Below, in pieces: positions 26,456 through 35,848 of a stretch of 64,000 nt of DNA (the first letter of the stretch is position 1; the number at the start of each line of letters is the position of its first letter). The DNA comes from CAVHXA01 sp963639765. Lineage in GTDB: Bacteria; Bacillota; Clostridia; Oscillospirales; Oscillospiraceae. Below the pieces are notes generated by a model. That model was not told the DNA's origin and did not search any database. It saw only the letters and a list, made by a program, of their open reading frames with translations. The stretch lies in contig CAVHXA010000001.1 of NCBI GenBank assembly GCA_963639765.1, positions 1 to 64,000 of the forward strand, written 5' to 3'. The position numbers and the translations under genes are program-made.

Positions 26456-27393
26456 TACTTTTCCTCCAGTCGATCCCACTGCTTGAGCTGCTCAACAGCC
26501 TCACGCTCATACTGCCCGGGCTGCTTCTGCCAGGCGGACTCACGGCCCGTTCCGACATTGCGTCTGCCGGTATTTTGTCTGCCCGTGCCTGCTGCCGCAG
26601 GACGTATCTCTGTCCGGGCCAGCTCGGCGGTATGCAGGCCCTGGGCGTGCCAATCCTGCAGAATTTTGTTCATATAGGACCATTTCAGTGTGCCCGTGCT
26701 CAGACGTGTGCGCTCATAGGCAAGCTCGATGGCGTCTTCGGAAAAGCCCATCTCAACCCAGGAGAAAAGGTAACGCTCTTCGGCTGTGCTGAGCTTGCCT
26801 GTTAGTCCTAATATCTTTCGAAAGCGGCCAAATCGGGTTAACTGCCCGTTTTGTTTCTGCATGTAGGCCGAGGCCAGTGCCACGGTTGTAATTCCCTGCC
26901 GGGCCCATACCGCAGCCTCACGCTCGATGGTCCGCATGGTGGGCGGGTTTGTGTTTCCCCGGGCCTGCGCGCGACTGATGCAGTATCCGATCAGCAGGCC
27001 GATTACCTCGGTAGGCAGCCCCAGATAATCATAGATGGCAAGAAGTATTTTGAGGCTTTCGGTGGACTGCACCCGCCCCAGACGGGTCTGTGCCTCACCC
27101 ACAAGCAGACGAAATGCGTTGTCGCGCTTCAGGAAGCCGGTCACGTCCTGCTCGGTATAGGCCGGGCTTTCTTTTTCAAGGGCAGGCAGAACAGACTGAG
27201 ACAACAGGCCAAGCTGTGTGAGCAGATCCTTGCTCTGCACAACACGCGTATCGCTCATATGAAGTGCATGCGCAGCCTGCTCACTGTCCGTGCAGCCGCT
27301 GCTTCGCATATACAGGAACACCAAAGCCGCATCCGGACTGGCCGCGCCCAGAAGCCGTTCAAGCTCTGCTGTGCTGATGGTAATCGGTTTCAC
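26455..27393 (-). CDS. DnaD domain primosome protein
   Basis: 312 aa. N-terminal winged-helix-like region (ALVFLYMRSSGCTDSEQAAHAL), then two DnaD/DnaB-II domains: the first around LKILLAIYDYLGLPTEVIGL and the second around LSTAEERYLFSWVEMGFSEDA with WSYMNKILQDWHAQGL, carrying the YxxxIL..W motif. Works in primosome assembly; coupled to the DnaC/DnaI-type loader downstream, the usual clostridial arrangement. Confidence 0.92.
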   Translation of the reverse strand: MKPITISTAELERLLGAASPDAALVFLYMRSSGCTDSEQAAHALHMSDTRVVQSKDLLTQLGLLSQSVLPALEKESPAYTEQDVTGFLKRDNAFRLLVGEAQTRLGRVQSTESLKILLAIYDYLGLPTEVIGLLIGYCISRAQARGNTNPPTMRTIEREAAVWARQGITTVALASAYMQKQNGQLTRFGRFRKILGLTGKLSTAEERYLFSWVEMGFSEDAIELAYERTRLSTGTLKWSYMNKILQDWHAQGLHTAELARTEIRPAAAGTGRQNTGRRNVGTGRESAWQKQPGQYEREAVEQLKQWDRLEEK

Positions 27394-27496
27394 AAAAGCT
27401 TCCCTCCCGCCTGTATGCCTCGATTATAGCATCAATCCCACTGTTGGGCAATGGCGGAAACACAAAATTGCTCCGGCGGCTTCGCCCGTGTCCTTT

Positions 27497-28342
27497 TCAT
27501 CTTTCTGCTCTGTTCATGGCGGATGGCGCATGACCGAACTGCTTTTTGTAGGCACGAAGAAAAGCGGAATAATCCTGATATCCGCAGGAATAGCAGGCAT
27601 CGGTTGCACTGCGGCCGCTTTGCAGCAGATCGTTGGCCCACAAAAGACGTTTGTTTGTTATGTAACTGTGGATGGTATAGCCAGTTTCGGCCTTAAAGCG
27701 GCGCATCATGTGGTATTTGCTCAGATAAAAACGCTCTGCCAGCTCGTCGATGCTCAGGGGATCTGCCAGATGGTCGCTGAGATAGGCAAGCATCGCGACG
27801 ATTTTTTCGTCGCAGACTGCGGGAACCACCGCCTGGTCCCCTCGCAGAACAAGCCGATCCAGTAAAATCAGCAGCTGCTGCACCAGAAGCTGCGCCAGAG
27901 CGCCGCTTCCGTATTCACTGCCGTCTACCGTTGCCTGCAGATGCGCAAGCAGCTGCTGCACCTCGACACGTGCGTCCTCAGATGCTCTGAGCAGATACTG
28001 TCCGCTTTGGTGGCTGGCCGTAAAACACAGCTCCAGATCGCAGTCCGGACGGCTGCAGGCTCGAAGATAGGCCGGTGAAAGATACAGCACATACCGTTCG
28101 TAGGGTGCGCTGGTTCCAACCTCAGGACGATGGATGCAGCCGCGCGCTATAAGGACTCCGTCGCCCGGGCAAAGATCATAGCGCAGGCCCTCAACTACAT
28201 ACTGTGCATTTCCGCTGCAAAACCACAGCAGCTTGTGAAATTCATGATAGTGAAAGTTGATCTCTTCAAGACTGGTTCTGTCTCGGATGTGAAACAGACG
28301 AAAGTTTTCCAGCAGATAGCCTCTATTTTGGTATTCCTCCAT
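27497..28342 (-). CDS. AraC family transcriptional regulator with cupin sensor
   Basis: 281 aa. N-terminal cupin-like domain (HYHEFHKLLWFCSGNAQYVVE), then two helix-turn-helix motifs in the last 100 residues (IDELAERFYLSKYHMMRRFK; ATDACYSCGYQDYSAFLRAY). Start chosen at the ATG with GGAGGG 7 nt upstream. Divergent from the solute-binding lipoprotein gene at 28741, which it may regulate in response to a small ligand such as a sugar; a palindrome lies between them. Confidence 0.9.
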   Translation of the reverse strand: MEEYQNRGYLLENFRLFHIRDRTSLEEINFHYHEFHKLLWFCSGNAQYVVEGLRYDLCPGDGVLIARGCIHRPEVGTSAPYERYVLYLSPAYLRACSRPDCDLELCFTASHQSGQYLLRASEDARVEVQQLLAHLQATVDGSEYGSGALAQLLVQQLLILLDRLVLRGDQAVVPAVCDEKIVAMLAYLSDHLADPLSIDELAERFYLSKYHMMRRFKAETGYTIHSYITNKRLLWANDLLQSGRSATDACYSCGYQDYSAFLRAYKKQFGHAPSAMNRAER

Positions 28343-28374
28343 GACCAACCCTCCCAAAAACAGTATTTGCAGGT

Positions 28375-28404
28375 ATTATACACCAAACATTGCAAAAGCT
28401 GCAA
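28375..28404 (-). promoter_or_regulatory. Promoter of the AraC regulator gene
   Basis: -35 TTGCAG (28399-28404), 18-nt spacer, -10 TATAAT (28375-28380), 33 nt before the start codon. Confidence 0.7.
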
Positions 28405-28496
28405 CGCCCTTTTCGCCGCAGGTTCACTACAGGCCTGCAGATCTGTCAATAATATGCTGCCGTCTATAGTATCATGGCTTTGTTATGACTTCTAAG

Positions 28497-28510
28497 GAAT
28501 ACCGGTATTC
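28497..28510. promoter_or_regulatory. Perfect 14-bp palindrome, candidate operator
   Basis: GAATACCGGTATTC, 11 bp upstream of the -35 box of the promoter at 28522. The position fits an activator or repressor site for the solute-binding protein gene. Confidence 0.5.
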
Positions 28511-28521
28511 TTTTCGGGAAG

Positions 28522-28551
28522 TTTACAAAAATACTTCGCATTTGTTATAAT
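28522..28551 (+). promoter_or_regulatory. Promoter of the solute-binding lipoprotein gene
   Basis: -35 TTTACA (28522-28527), 18-nt spacer, -10 TATAAT (28546-28551). It predicts a leader of about 180 nt. Confidence 0.75.
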
Positions 28552-28558
28552 TCATTTA

Positions 28559-28701
28559 TGGTAAACCCGCACAGACCAGCCGGAACATCCATCGATCGTT
28601 TTTTGCCGGAAAAGGCGAAACCCCCTGCAATAAACCCTTGCAGTCTTCAGAGGCAACACTGCAAAGTTCCACCAAAGCCGGCGTACTTGTGCGATGCTGC
28701 C
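28559..28701 (+). repeat. Dispersed TIR repeat, divergent copy 4, in a 5' leader
   Basis: Left end GGTAAACCCGCACAGACC, right end ACTTGTGCGATGCTGCC, with internal TTTTGCCGGAAAAGGCG and GGCAACACTGC matching the 20351 copy loosely. It begins at about the predicted transcription start and fills most of the leader. Confidence 0.45.
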
Positions 28702-28740
28702 CTGTCTATTCGCCAACCGCTGAAATCAAAGGAGGAAACC

Positions 28741-30627
28741 ATGAAATTACGAGCTTCTGCAATGCTTCTGGCCATAATTCTGCTCTTTGGGGCCCTGGCC
28801 GGCTGCGCAAAAACAACCACCTCTGCAACACAGGCGGAGTCTGCCGCTTCTGAACCCTCCCAGGCCGTTGAGAGCACCGCAGCTCCAGATTCCGAGCAGA
28901 CGGACGCGCCATCCGGGCAGGCCACCGAGGAAGTGCCTGCATCCACTGCCGAAGAAGCAGTGCCGGAGCAACCCGAAGAACAGGCGGAAATGCTGCCCGG
29001 AAAGGGAGAACGTCTGAGCGACGACACCACCGACATCGACCTGATCATCGGGAATATGACCGTCATTCCTGCCAACGTATACCCCATTTCCGACGGTGAA
29101 GAGGTCACCATGGCCACTCCTTTTGGCACGGATATGTATGCCGAGCTGCCCAACGGCTATGCGGGTTGCCTCTCGCCGCAGCTGGCCTGTGCCATTACCG
29201 GTGTGAATCTGGTCTGGGAAGAACAAAGCAATGAGGCCTGGACGGAACGTTTCAATCTGATGGTTGCATCCGGTGACTATCCAGACCTTTGCAGCACCCG
29301 TCAGGCCTATAGCGGCGGTATGGACACGGGTATCAACGAAGACTTCATTCTTCCGCTTGAGGATTATCTGCAGGACTATATGCCCTATTATTACAGCTGT
29401 CTGTATGACCACGGCTTTGCCTCCTCCATCCTTACCGAAGAAGGGCATATCCCCGGCCTTGCAGTATACAACCTCAATCCTGCTGCAGCAAACCTCGGTC
29501 TGTACTGGATTCGTACCGACTATCTGGAACAGGCCGGTCTTCCCAGTGAGCAGCAGGAGCTGCCCGACACGTATGACGAATGGTATACGGTTCTGACCGC
29601 CTTTAAAAACATGGGCATTGTCGAGCCTCTGATGCTGCCAAGCGGTATTATCAATTCCAACGAGGGTCTTATCTCCGGCTACGGCATTGCCGGTGCCTTT
29701 GCCTCAAGCCAGATGGGTACCTCCATGCCCTACTACGTAGTAGACGATGAGGTTCGCTTTGGCATTTTGCAGCCGGAATTCAAGGAATTCCTGCTTATGC
29801 TCAACAAGTGGTACTCCGAAGGTCTCATCAGCCCGGACTTTGTAACCAAAAACGCCAGCATCAAGGACCCTGCCTTTATCTCCACCATCACCAACGGCGA
29901 TGCCGGTATCTTTTTCGAAGACCAGATGGACGTTGAAACCGTAGCTGCACAGGCGAAAGAGGTCAACCCTGATTTTGCCATGCTGGCACTCAAAGACCCC
30001 ATGCTCGAAGAGGGGCAGACCAATCACTTTGCCTCGTCTGCCGGTGCCGCCAATGCCTGCTGTTGGGTAACGACCGGCGCGGCAGCGCAGGGCGAGGAAC
30101 ATCTGCGTGTGGTTCTGGGCTTTGCAGACTTCTGGTATACCGAGGTTGGTTCCGACCTTGCCACATGGGGTCCGGAGGGCATCACCTTTTTGTATGACGA
30201 AGAGGGCCATCATCAGCTTACCGACTGGGGTGAACGCATTCTGGCCAAAAACGAAAATCTGACTTTGAAGTTCAATTATACCATGAACCAGTTTGGCTGT
30301 CTCAACCGCGAATCGGTTGACTCCAACACGCCCGTACTTAAGGCTGCCATAGCCTACCGTACCGAAAACGCAGACAGTCTCTATACCTTGCCCGGCGGCG
30401 TAAAACTGACCTCTGAAGAGTCCTATGAGCACTCTGCTAAATACAACGATATCAGCACCTACCTCAACGAGCATATTCTCAAGTTTATCGTCGGTGCCGA
30501 AAGCTTTGACGAATACGACGACTTTATCGATGCACTGTATGCCTTTGGCATCGAAGACTGCATCGCCCTGTATCAGACGGCCTATGACCGTTATCTGGCC
30601 AAAACCGGCACCCTGGAAGCCGGCTGA
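28741..30627 (+). CDS. Extracellular solute-binding lipoprotein, family-1-like (paralogue A)
   Basis: 628 aa. Signal peptide with lipobox ALAGC (C22), an acidic Ser/Glu/Pro stalk to about residue 95, then a large periplasmic-binding fold. Shares FNLMVASGDYPD and a C-terminal pattern ALYQTAYDRY with the lipoproteins at 41338, 46738, 50761 and the remnant at 54180. AGGAGG ribosome site. No permease or ATPase of a matching type lies next to it, so its transport partner is elsewhere or absent. Possibly controlled by the adjacent AraC or LysR regulator. Substrate unknown. Confidence 0.88.
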   Translation: MKLRASAMLLAIILLFGALAGCAKTTTSATQAESAASEPSQAVESTAAPDSEQTDAPSGQATEEVPASTAEEAVPEQPEEQAEMLPGKGERLSDDTTDIDLIIGNMTVIPANVYPISDGEEVTMATPFGTDMYAELPNGYAGCLSPQLACAITGVNLVWEEQSNEAWTERFNLMVASGDYPDLCSTRQAYSGGMDTGINEDFILPLEDYLQDYMPYYYSCLYDHGFASSILTEEGHIPGLAVYNLNPAAANLGLYWIRTDYLEQAGLPSEQQELPDTYDEWYTVLTAFKNMGIVEPLMLPSGIINSNEGLISGYGIAGAFASSQMGTSMPYYVVDDEVRFGILQPEFKEFLLMLNKWYSEGLISPDFVTKNASIKDPAFISTITNGDAGIFFEDQMDVETVAAQAKEVNPDFAMLALKDPMLEEGQTNHFASSAGAANACCWVTTGAAAQGEEHLRVVLGFADFWYTEVGSDLATWGPEGITFLYDEEGHHQLTDWGERILAKNENLTLKFNYTMNQFGCLNRESVDSNTPVLKAAIAYRTENADSLYTLPGGVKLTSEESYEHSAKYNDISTYLNEHILKFIVGAESFDEYDDFIDALYAFGIEDCIALYQTAYDRYLAKTGTLEAG

Positions 30628-31020
30628 TAGTTCCAGCAGGCGCTTTCGCCGAAAAAAGCAAAGTCAGGGTTCTGTCGTAACAGGCAACTGCTTTGTCGCA
30701 GACGGCGATATGCTCTGAATGGTCCTCAGCCAGGACTGCACAGCAAAATGCAAGCCGGTAGCTTGACAGCAACGGACAGCTGCTCTGACACATCGCGATA
30801 CACCATCGGCCGATCGGATCGGCTCCGATCACACGTATACACAGACCCGCAGCCAGGGAAACGAAAAATTCCCGCCGCTGCGGGTTTTTATTGCAGAAAA
30901 CGCGCGCCGGTGCCGGACTTTGCCTCTTGCCTGCAGAAAGAAAACAGCGTATACTGAAATAGATATTCACCCGAAACCATAGCGGCATCGAACAGATCCG
31001 GCGTAAGCTGTTTTTATAAA
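30628..31020. other. Intergenic stretch with one terminator and no gene
   Basis: Between the solute-binding protein gene and the repeat before the LysR gene. Only the terminator at 30846 stands out; no coding sequence was recognised on either strand. Confidence 0.6.
30846..30889 (+). terminator. Intrinsic terminator downstream of solute-binding paralogue A
   Basis: Outer stem CCCGCAGC/GCTGCGGG enclosing a smaller GGGAA/TTCCC stem, followed by TTTTT. Located about 220 nt after the stop codon. Confidence 0.7.
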
Positions 31021-31122
31021 GCGGAGTCCCGCAGTTCGGAGCTCTTGTCTGGAAAACACGGAACCAATGCAGAAGGCCTTTGTGTTCTGCAGGAGCCGCA
31101 GACGCAATTATGCGGTGCCGCC
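31021..31122 (+). repeat. Dispersed TIR repeat, copy 5, before the LysR gene
   Basis: Right end GACGCAATTATGCGGTGCCGCC is almost identical to copy 2 over 20 bases. The left end GCGGAGTCCCGCAGTTCGG is diverged. It ends 25 nt before the LysR start codon. Confidence 0.55.
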
Positions 31123-31147
31123 CATATTTCCTTTGCAGGAGGCTTTT

Positions 31148-32122
31148 ATGGAATTAACGCAACTGCGCTATTTTCAGGCTGCAGCCCGGTATGAAAACAT
31201 TACGCGTGCAGCAGAGGCGATGTATACCTCGCAGTCTTCTCTGAGCAAAACCATCTCGAGGCTGGAATCCGAGCTGGGACAGCCGCTGTTTACCCGCGTC
31301 GGCAATCGCATCCGTCTCAATCAGGCCGGCCGAAGCTTTTATCGCTGCGTCAACCAGATGCTCAAAGTGCTTGATGACGGAGTTCTTGCCCTTGATCACG
31401 CGCAGGGTGGGCATCTGGCCGTTGCCACTACCATCCCCGGGATCCTGTCTGACGGAATCGAACGGTATCTTGCCTCGCATCCGCTGGTTTCCGTCTCCCA
31501 GCTTCTTCTGGCTCCCGAAGAGATTCTTCGGCAATTTGAGCAGTGCCGCCTAGATCTTGCCGTAAGCAGCACTCCTCTAACCGGCAATCACCTTTCCTGG
31601 AAGCCGCTGTATCGTGACGAAATCGTGGCAGCGGTTTGCGTGCGGCACCCATTGGCCGGCAGAGACTCTATCCTCCTTGAAGAGCTCAAAGACGATGAGA
31701 TCGTAATCAACAACGCAGGCTTTGGCAGTCAGGACCGCATTGAGCGGCTTTGCGCACAGGCCGGCTTTGTTCCGCGGCTGCGACTTTCCTGCAGTGAACC
31801 TGAACTCCTGTATAAGCTTGTAGCCGGAGGCCGCGCCGTGATGCTCACCTCGCAGCTGAATTTTCTGTGGAAGGCTCTGGCTTATGTGCAGGATCCCCCC
31901 TTTCAGTATATCACCCATCTTCGCATCAACAGTCCAGCCGCAGTGCAGGAGCTGGGACTTGCCCTGCCGCAAAACCCGGATCAGCCGCCATGGGTAAAGG
32001 ACTTCTGTGATCAGATCACTGCGGATTTCATACGTCTGCAGCAGGCAAAGTCAAGTGGTCGGGGACTGACGCAGCAGGATCTTTTTTCGCCCATGAATCC
32101 CGAGCCCTTTGCAGACAATTAG
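31148..32122 (+). CDS. LysR family transcriptional regulator
   Basis: 324 aa. N-terminal winged helix MELTQLRYFQAAARYENITR with AAEAMYTSQSSLSKTISRLE, then a periplasmic-binding-type effector domain. AGGAGG precedes the ATG. Lies between solute-binding paralogue A and the oligopeptide transporter operon, all in one direction; it could control either. The leader contains a repeat copy. Confidence 0.93.
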   Translation: MELTQLRYFQAAARYENITRAAEAMYTSQSSLSKTISRLESELGQPLFTRVGNRIRLNQAGRSFYRCVNQMLKVLDDGVLALDHAQGGHLAVATTIPGILSDGIERYLASHPLVSVSQLLLAPEEILRQFEQCRLDLAVSSTPLTGNHLSWKPLYRDEIVAAVCVRHPLAGRDSILLEELKDDEIVINNAGFGSQDRIERLCAQAGFVPRLRLSCSEPELLYKLVAGGRAVMLTSQLNFLWKALAYVQDPPFQYITHLRINSPAAVQELGLALPQNPDQPPWVKDFCDQITADFIRLQQAKSSGRGLTQQDLFSPMNPEPFADN

Positions 32123-32175
32123 GGCAACATATATTGTAGTCCTGCATCTGCTTTTCCGACATAGGCAGGCTTCTG

Positions 32176-32204
32176 TTGCAAAACAGACGAAATTCAAGTA
32201 TAAT
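32176..32204 (+). promoter_or_regulatory. Promoter of the oligopeptide-type ABC operon
   Basis: -35 TTGCAA (32176-32181), 17-nt spacer, -10 TATAAT (32199-32204), 42 nt before the start codon. The -35 is inside a small inverted repeat CTGTT-GCAA-AACAG. Confidence 0.8.
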
Positions 32205-32245
32205 AAACGCGCCCGTGCAACCAATCAACAAAGGAGGAAAACCCA

Positions 32246-34798
32246 ATGACCATGAAACGAACTCTGGCTCTGCTGCTTGCAGTGCTGATGCTTGCAGCGA
32301 TTTTTGCCGGATGCGGCAAAAAAGAAGCCGTCGATTCATCCGGGCAGACAGCTGCTGATTTGCAGACTGCCGGCACCGACACGGCTGCCGAGCCTGCACA
32401 GGACGAAAATGGAACCTACACCAACAATATGGCCGTGAGCTATTTGCCCGTGAACTGGAATCCACATGCCTCGCAGGACTCCGTTGGCGGCGATGTGCAG
32501 ACCTATATCTTTATGAACCTCTATGACTTCGACTACAACGATGACTACTCCGGCTATGTGATCGAGCCCTCGATGGCGGCGGCCGATCCTGTGGACGTGA
32601 CCGACCAGTATGTGGGCGAGGAGTGGGGTATTGAGGAAGGCGAAACCGGTAAGGCTTTCCGCATTTCCCTGATCAAGGATGCCTGCTGGGACGACGGTAC
32701 CCCCATCAATGCCGACTCCTATATCAACTCCATGAAGCTTCTGCTTGACCCGGACATGATGAATTACCGTGCCTCAGACTATTACGGCAGCGGTGTGTGC
32801 ATCCACAACGCCAAAAACTATGTCTATGCCGGCAAGGAGTCCCCTCTGACCGTGCGTGAATATATGGACCAGGAGGGTTATGACGATCTCGACGCCTTTG
32901 TGGCCGACTATGCAGACGTCGCCAGCTATATCGACTGGAATTATTCCTTTGGAGACACCTATGATGCCGCAACCGGCGAATGGACCGGCGCTGCCGAAGA
33001 CGGTGTGGTAGAGTCCGGCATGAATCTGGCTGACCTCTACAGCCTGTATGTCGCAAGTGCCGTTGAAATGGGTCTGACCAGCGAGGACGGCGCCCGGGAA
33101 TGGTTCCTGGACGAATGCTCCGGTGGCTATGCTCTGCCTGCCGTAAGCTTCGATCAGGTCGGCATCCAGAAGGTAGACGATTATACCTTTGACCTGATTC
33201 TGGATAAGGAACTTGTTGGCTTTTATATCAAATACAACCTGTGCACCAACTGGCTTGTAAAGGAAGACCTCTATGAATCCTGCAAGACACAGGACGAAAC
33301 GGGTACCTGGTCTTCTACCTACTGTACAGACGTACAGACCACGCCCTCTACCGGCCCGTATAAGCTCACCGGCTTTACACTTGACCAGCAGATGGTATGG
33401 GAACGCAACGAAAACTGGTGGGGCTATACGGATGCCTATGCTGACGAATACGGCACCTTTATCCGCGGTATCGACGGTCAGGAATGCCGTCAGTACATGA
33501 CCGACAAAATCGTATGGACCGTTGCTTCCGACACCTCTACCCGCGAAGAGATGTTCCTCAAGGGCCAGTTGGATAATCTGGGCCTGAACGGTGACCAGCT
33601 TTCGACCTATTCCTCCAGCGATGCGCTGTATTTTACCGAAGGCGAATCCACCTACTACGGCGTGCTTTGTTCTGACTACAGCATGCTGCTTGGCCGTGAA
33701 AACATTCTGAACGGCGGCGATGCAGATGCCGACCCTGCAAGCTGTGCCACCCCCTATAAATACAACAAGACCATCCTTGCAATCGACGAATTCCGCCAGG
33801 CTCTGAGCTACAGCATCGACCGTACCGCGCTGTGTGCGGCCCTGTACCCTGCCGGAACTGCCGCCTATTCTCTGTATTCCAACTCCATTATGGCCGACCC
33901 CGAGAACTCCATTCCGCTCAATGACTTTGAGGCTATCCGTGCCGGCATCTGCGATGTATGGGGCGTAACCTATGGCGAGGGCGGCGAATTTGCCACGCTC
34001 GACGAGGCCTATGACGCCATCACCGGCTACAACCTCGACGAAGCCCGCAAGCTGGTGGATGAAGCTGTGGACAAGGCCATCGAAAACGGGTGGATGACCG
34101 AGGATTCCATTGTTGTGATCGTAAATGGCGACTCTTCTGCCTCTGACACATCCACCAAGTGGTATAACTTCTTTAAGGCCAGCTTTGAAGAACTGGTAAA
34201 GGGCACAAAGCTCGAAGGAAAGTTCCAGTATGATTCCGACTTCACGCTTGGCAACGAATGGTTTACCAAAATTCAAAACGGTGAGGTGGATGTTTTCTGG
34301 GGAGCCGGATGGACAGGCAGTGCTCTGAACCCCTATGAGCTCTTCGAGGTATATGTAGACAACGGCTCTTCGAAAGACTCGTACTACCAATACGACCAGT
34401 GGGTGAACTGGTGCGAATACGACCTGACCATGCGCTTCGACGTGGATGGTACCGGCGAAAAAGACTACACCTACAATCTCTATCAGTGGTTTGAAGTCAT
34501 CAACGGTCTTGACAACGACAACGAGGGTCTGCCGAACTGGGGCTTTGGCAAGGTTGAAGACACCGTACGTGCCGAGGTTCTGGCCAAAATGCAGACCATC
34601 GTTCTTGAAAACTACACCACCATTCCCATGATGAATCAGGGCTCCGTACAGCTCAAATCCTACAAGATCAACTTTGGTCAGGAAGAATATATCTATGGGC
34701 TGGGACGTGGCGGAAACCGCTATATGACCTTTAATTACACCGATGCGCAGTGGAGCGAATACTGCGCCGGCCAGTCCGGCGGCATTCTGACCTACTGA
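32246..34798 (+). CDS. ABC transporter substrate-binding lipoprotein, family 5, enlarged
   Basis: 850 aa, against about 530-600 for typical OppA/DppA. Signal peptide with lipobox IFAGC (C23). Family 5 features: NWNPHASQDSVGGDVQTYIF, KDACWDDGTPINADSYINSM (the W.DG.P..A.D motif), STGPYKLTGF and EFRQALSYSIDRTALCAALY. Extra sequence lies between the W.DG motif and the GPY motif (about residues 180-300). It would capture peptides or similar ligands outside the membrane for the permeases encoded next. Perfect AGGAGG ribosome site. Confidence 0.92.
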   Translation: MTMKRTLALLLAVLMLAAIFAGCGKKEAVDSSGQTAADLQTAGTDTAAEPAQDENGTYTNNMAVSYLPVNWNPHASQDSVGGDVQTYIFMNLYDFDYNDDYSGYVIEPSMAAADPVDVTDQYVGEEWGIEEGETGKAFRISLIKDACWDDGTPINADSYINSMKLLLDPDMMNYRASDYYGSGVCIHNAKNYVYAGKESPLTVREYMDQEGYDDLDAFVADYADVASYIDWNYSFGDTYDAATGEWTGAAEDGVVESGMNLADLYSLYVASAVEMGLTSEDGAREWFLDECSGGYALPAVSFDQVGIQKVDDYTFDLILDKELVGFYIKYNLCTNWLVKEDLYESCKTQDETGTWSSTYCTDVQTTPSTGPYKLTGFTLDQQMVWERNENWWGYTDAYADEYGTFIRGIDGQECRQYMTDKIVWTVASDTSTREEMFLKGQLDNLGLNGDQLSTYSSSDALYFTEGESTYYGVLCSDYSMLLGRENILNGGDADADPASCATPYKYNKTILAIDEFRQALSYSIDRTALCAALYPAGTAAYSLYSNSIMADPENSIPLNDFEAIRAGICDVWGVTYGEGGEFATLDEAYDAITGYNLDEARKLVDEAVDKAIENGWMTEDSIVVIVNGDSSASDTSTKWYNFFKASFEELVKGTKLEGKFQYDSDFTLGNEWFTKIQNGEVDVFWGAGWTGSALNPYELFEVYVDNGSSKDSYYQYDQWVNWCEYDLTMRFDVDGTGEKDYTYNLYQWFEVINGLDNDNEGLPNWGFGKVEDTVRAEVLAKMQTIVLENYTTIPMMNQGSVQLKSYKINFGQEEYIYGLGRGGNRYMTFNYTDAQWSEYCAGQSGGILTY

Positions 34799-34832
34799 TC
34801 CGGGTCTGACCGCATACGCAAGTTTGTTCTTC

Positions 34833-34856
34833 GGGGGCACGGGTTTCCGTGCCCCC
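34833..34856 (+). promoter_or_regulatory. Intergenic hairpin between SBP and permease genes
   Basis: A perfect 10-bp stem (GGGGGCACGG, loop GTTT, CCGTGCCCCC) with no U-tract. Such hairpins often protect the upstream SBP message or reduce read-through, giving more SBP than permease. Confidence 0.65.
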
Positions 34857-34891
34857 ACGGACTATCCTGAAACAGCCGGGAGGCCATGCCA

Positions 34892-35848
34892 GTGTATATG
34901 CTCAAATATGTTCTCAAGCGACTGGGCCTTATGGTTCTGACCTTTTTCATCATCATGCTTATCTGCTTTGTTCTGGTCAAGCTGCTGCCGATTCCAAACG
35001 TGCAGCAATTCGGCAAGGACATGAACCTGATTCTCATGCGCAGGGAAAAGCTGGGCTATAACAAGCCCATCATCGTGCAGCTTTGGCTGTATATCAAATC
35101 CATCTTCACCTCCGGCGACTGGGGCGTGGGCGAAACGCTCTATACCGGTCAGGATGTGGCAAAGGTCTTTTTGACCAAGCTGCCTGCTACCATTCTTGTA
35201 AACTTCTATGCCATGGTGGTGTCGGTACCTATCGGTCTGGGCCTTGGTATTTTTGCAGCCCTGAAAAAGAACACACTCACCGACCATGTTATCTCCACGG
35301 GCGTTATGATTTTCGTGTCGGTGCCAAGCTATGTATACGCGTTTATCGTACAATATCTGTTTTCGTTCCGTCTTGGGTGGCTGCCCTTTCAGATGGAGGC
35401 AAGCCGCAACTACTTCAGTTGGTCGATGTTCCTTTCGCTGATTGCGCCGATTCTGTCGCTTTCCTTTGGCACAATTGCCGGCCTGACGCGATATACCCGA
35501 GCCGAGCTGACTGAGGTGCTTACGTCCGACTTCATGCTTCTTGCCAGAACCAAGGGCCTGACCCGGCGGCAGGCTACCCTGCGGCATGCCCTGCGCAACG
35601 CCATGGTCCCAATCCTGCCGATGATCATCGGCGAATTCATCTCCATCCTTTCAGGCTCACTTGTTATCGAACGCATTTTTACCATCCCCGGCGTGGGCAG
35701 CCTGTATGTCGACGCCATTCAAAAGCTGGACTATAACTTTTTTATGCTGCTCAGCGCGTTTTATACGCTTGTAAGTCTGCTTGCAAACATCATCATCGAC
35801 ATCAGCTACGGCTTTATCGATCCGCGCATCAGAATGGGGGCAAAGTAA
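34892..35848 (+). CDS. oppB: Oligopeptide-type ABC transporter permease B
   Basis: 318 aa from a GTG placed 8 nt after GGGAGG; ATGs at 34886 (2 nt after it) and 34898 (14 nt) are alternatives, the latter giving the family-like start MLKYVLKRL. Six membrane helices. The EAA loop reads EVLTSDFMLLARTKGLTRRQ, and the C-terminus SLVIERIFTIPGVGSLYVDA is typical for OppB/DppB. Normal family size, unlike its partners. Its stop overlaps the next start (TAATG). Confidence 0.93.
   Translation: MYMLKYVLKRLGLMVLTFFIIMLICFVLVKLLPIPNVQQFGKDMNLILMRREKLGYNKPIIVQLWLYIKSIFTSGDWGVGETLYTGQDVAKVFLTKLPATILVNFYAMVVSVPIGLGLGIFAALKKNTLTDHVISTGVMIFVSVPSYVYAFIVQYLFSFRLGWLPFQMEASRNYFSWSMFLSLIAPILSLSFGTIAGLTRYTRAELTEVLTSDFMLLARTKGLTRRQATLRHALRNAMVPILPMIIGEFISILSGSLVIERIFTIPGVGSLYVDAIQKLDYNFFMLLSAFYTLVSLLANIIIDISYGFIDPRIRMGAK

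Noticed and set aside
32774..34858. A 694-residue minus-strand open frame
   Set aside because: Antisense shadow of the family 5 solute-binding protein gene, caused by its codon bias; no domain, signal or ribosome site.
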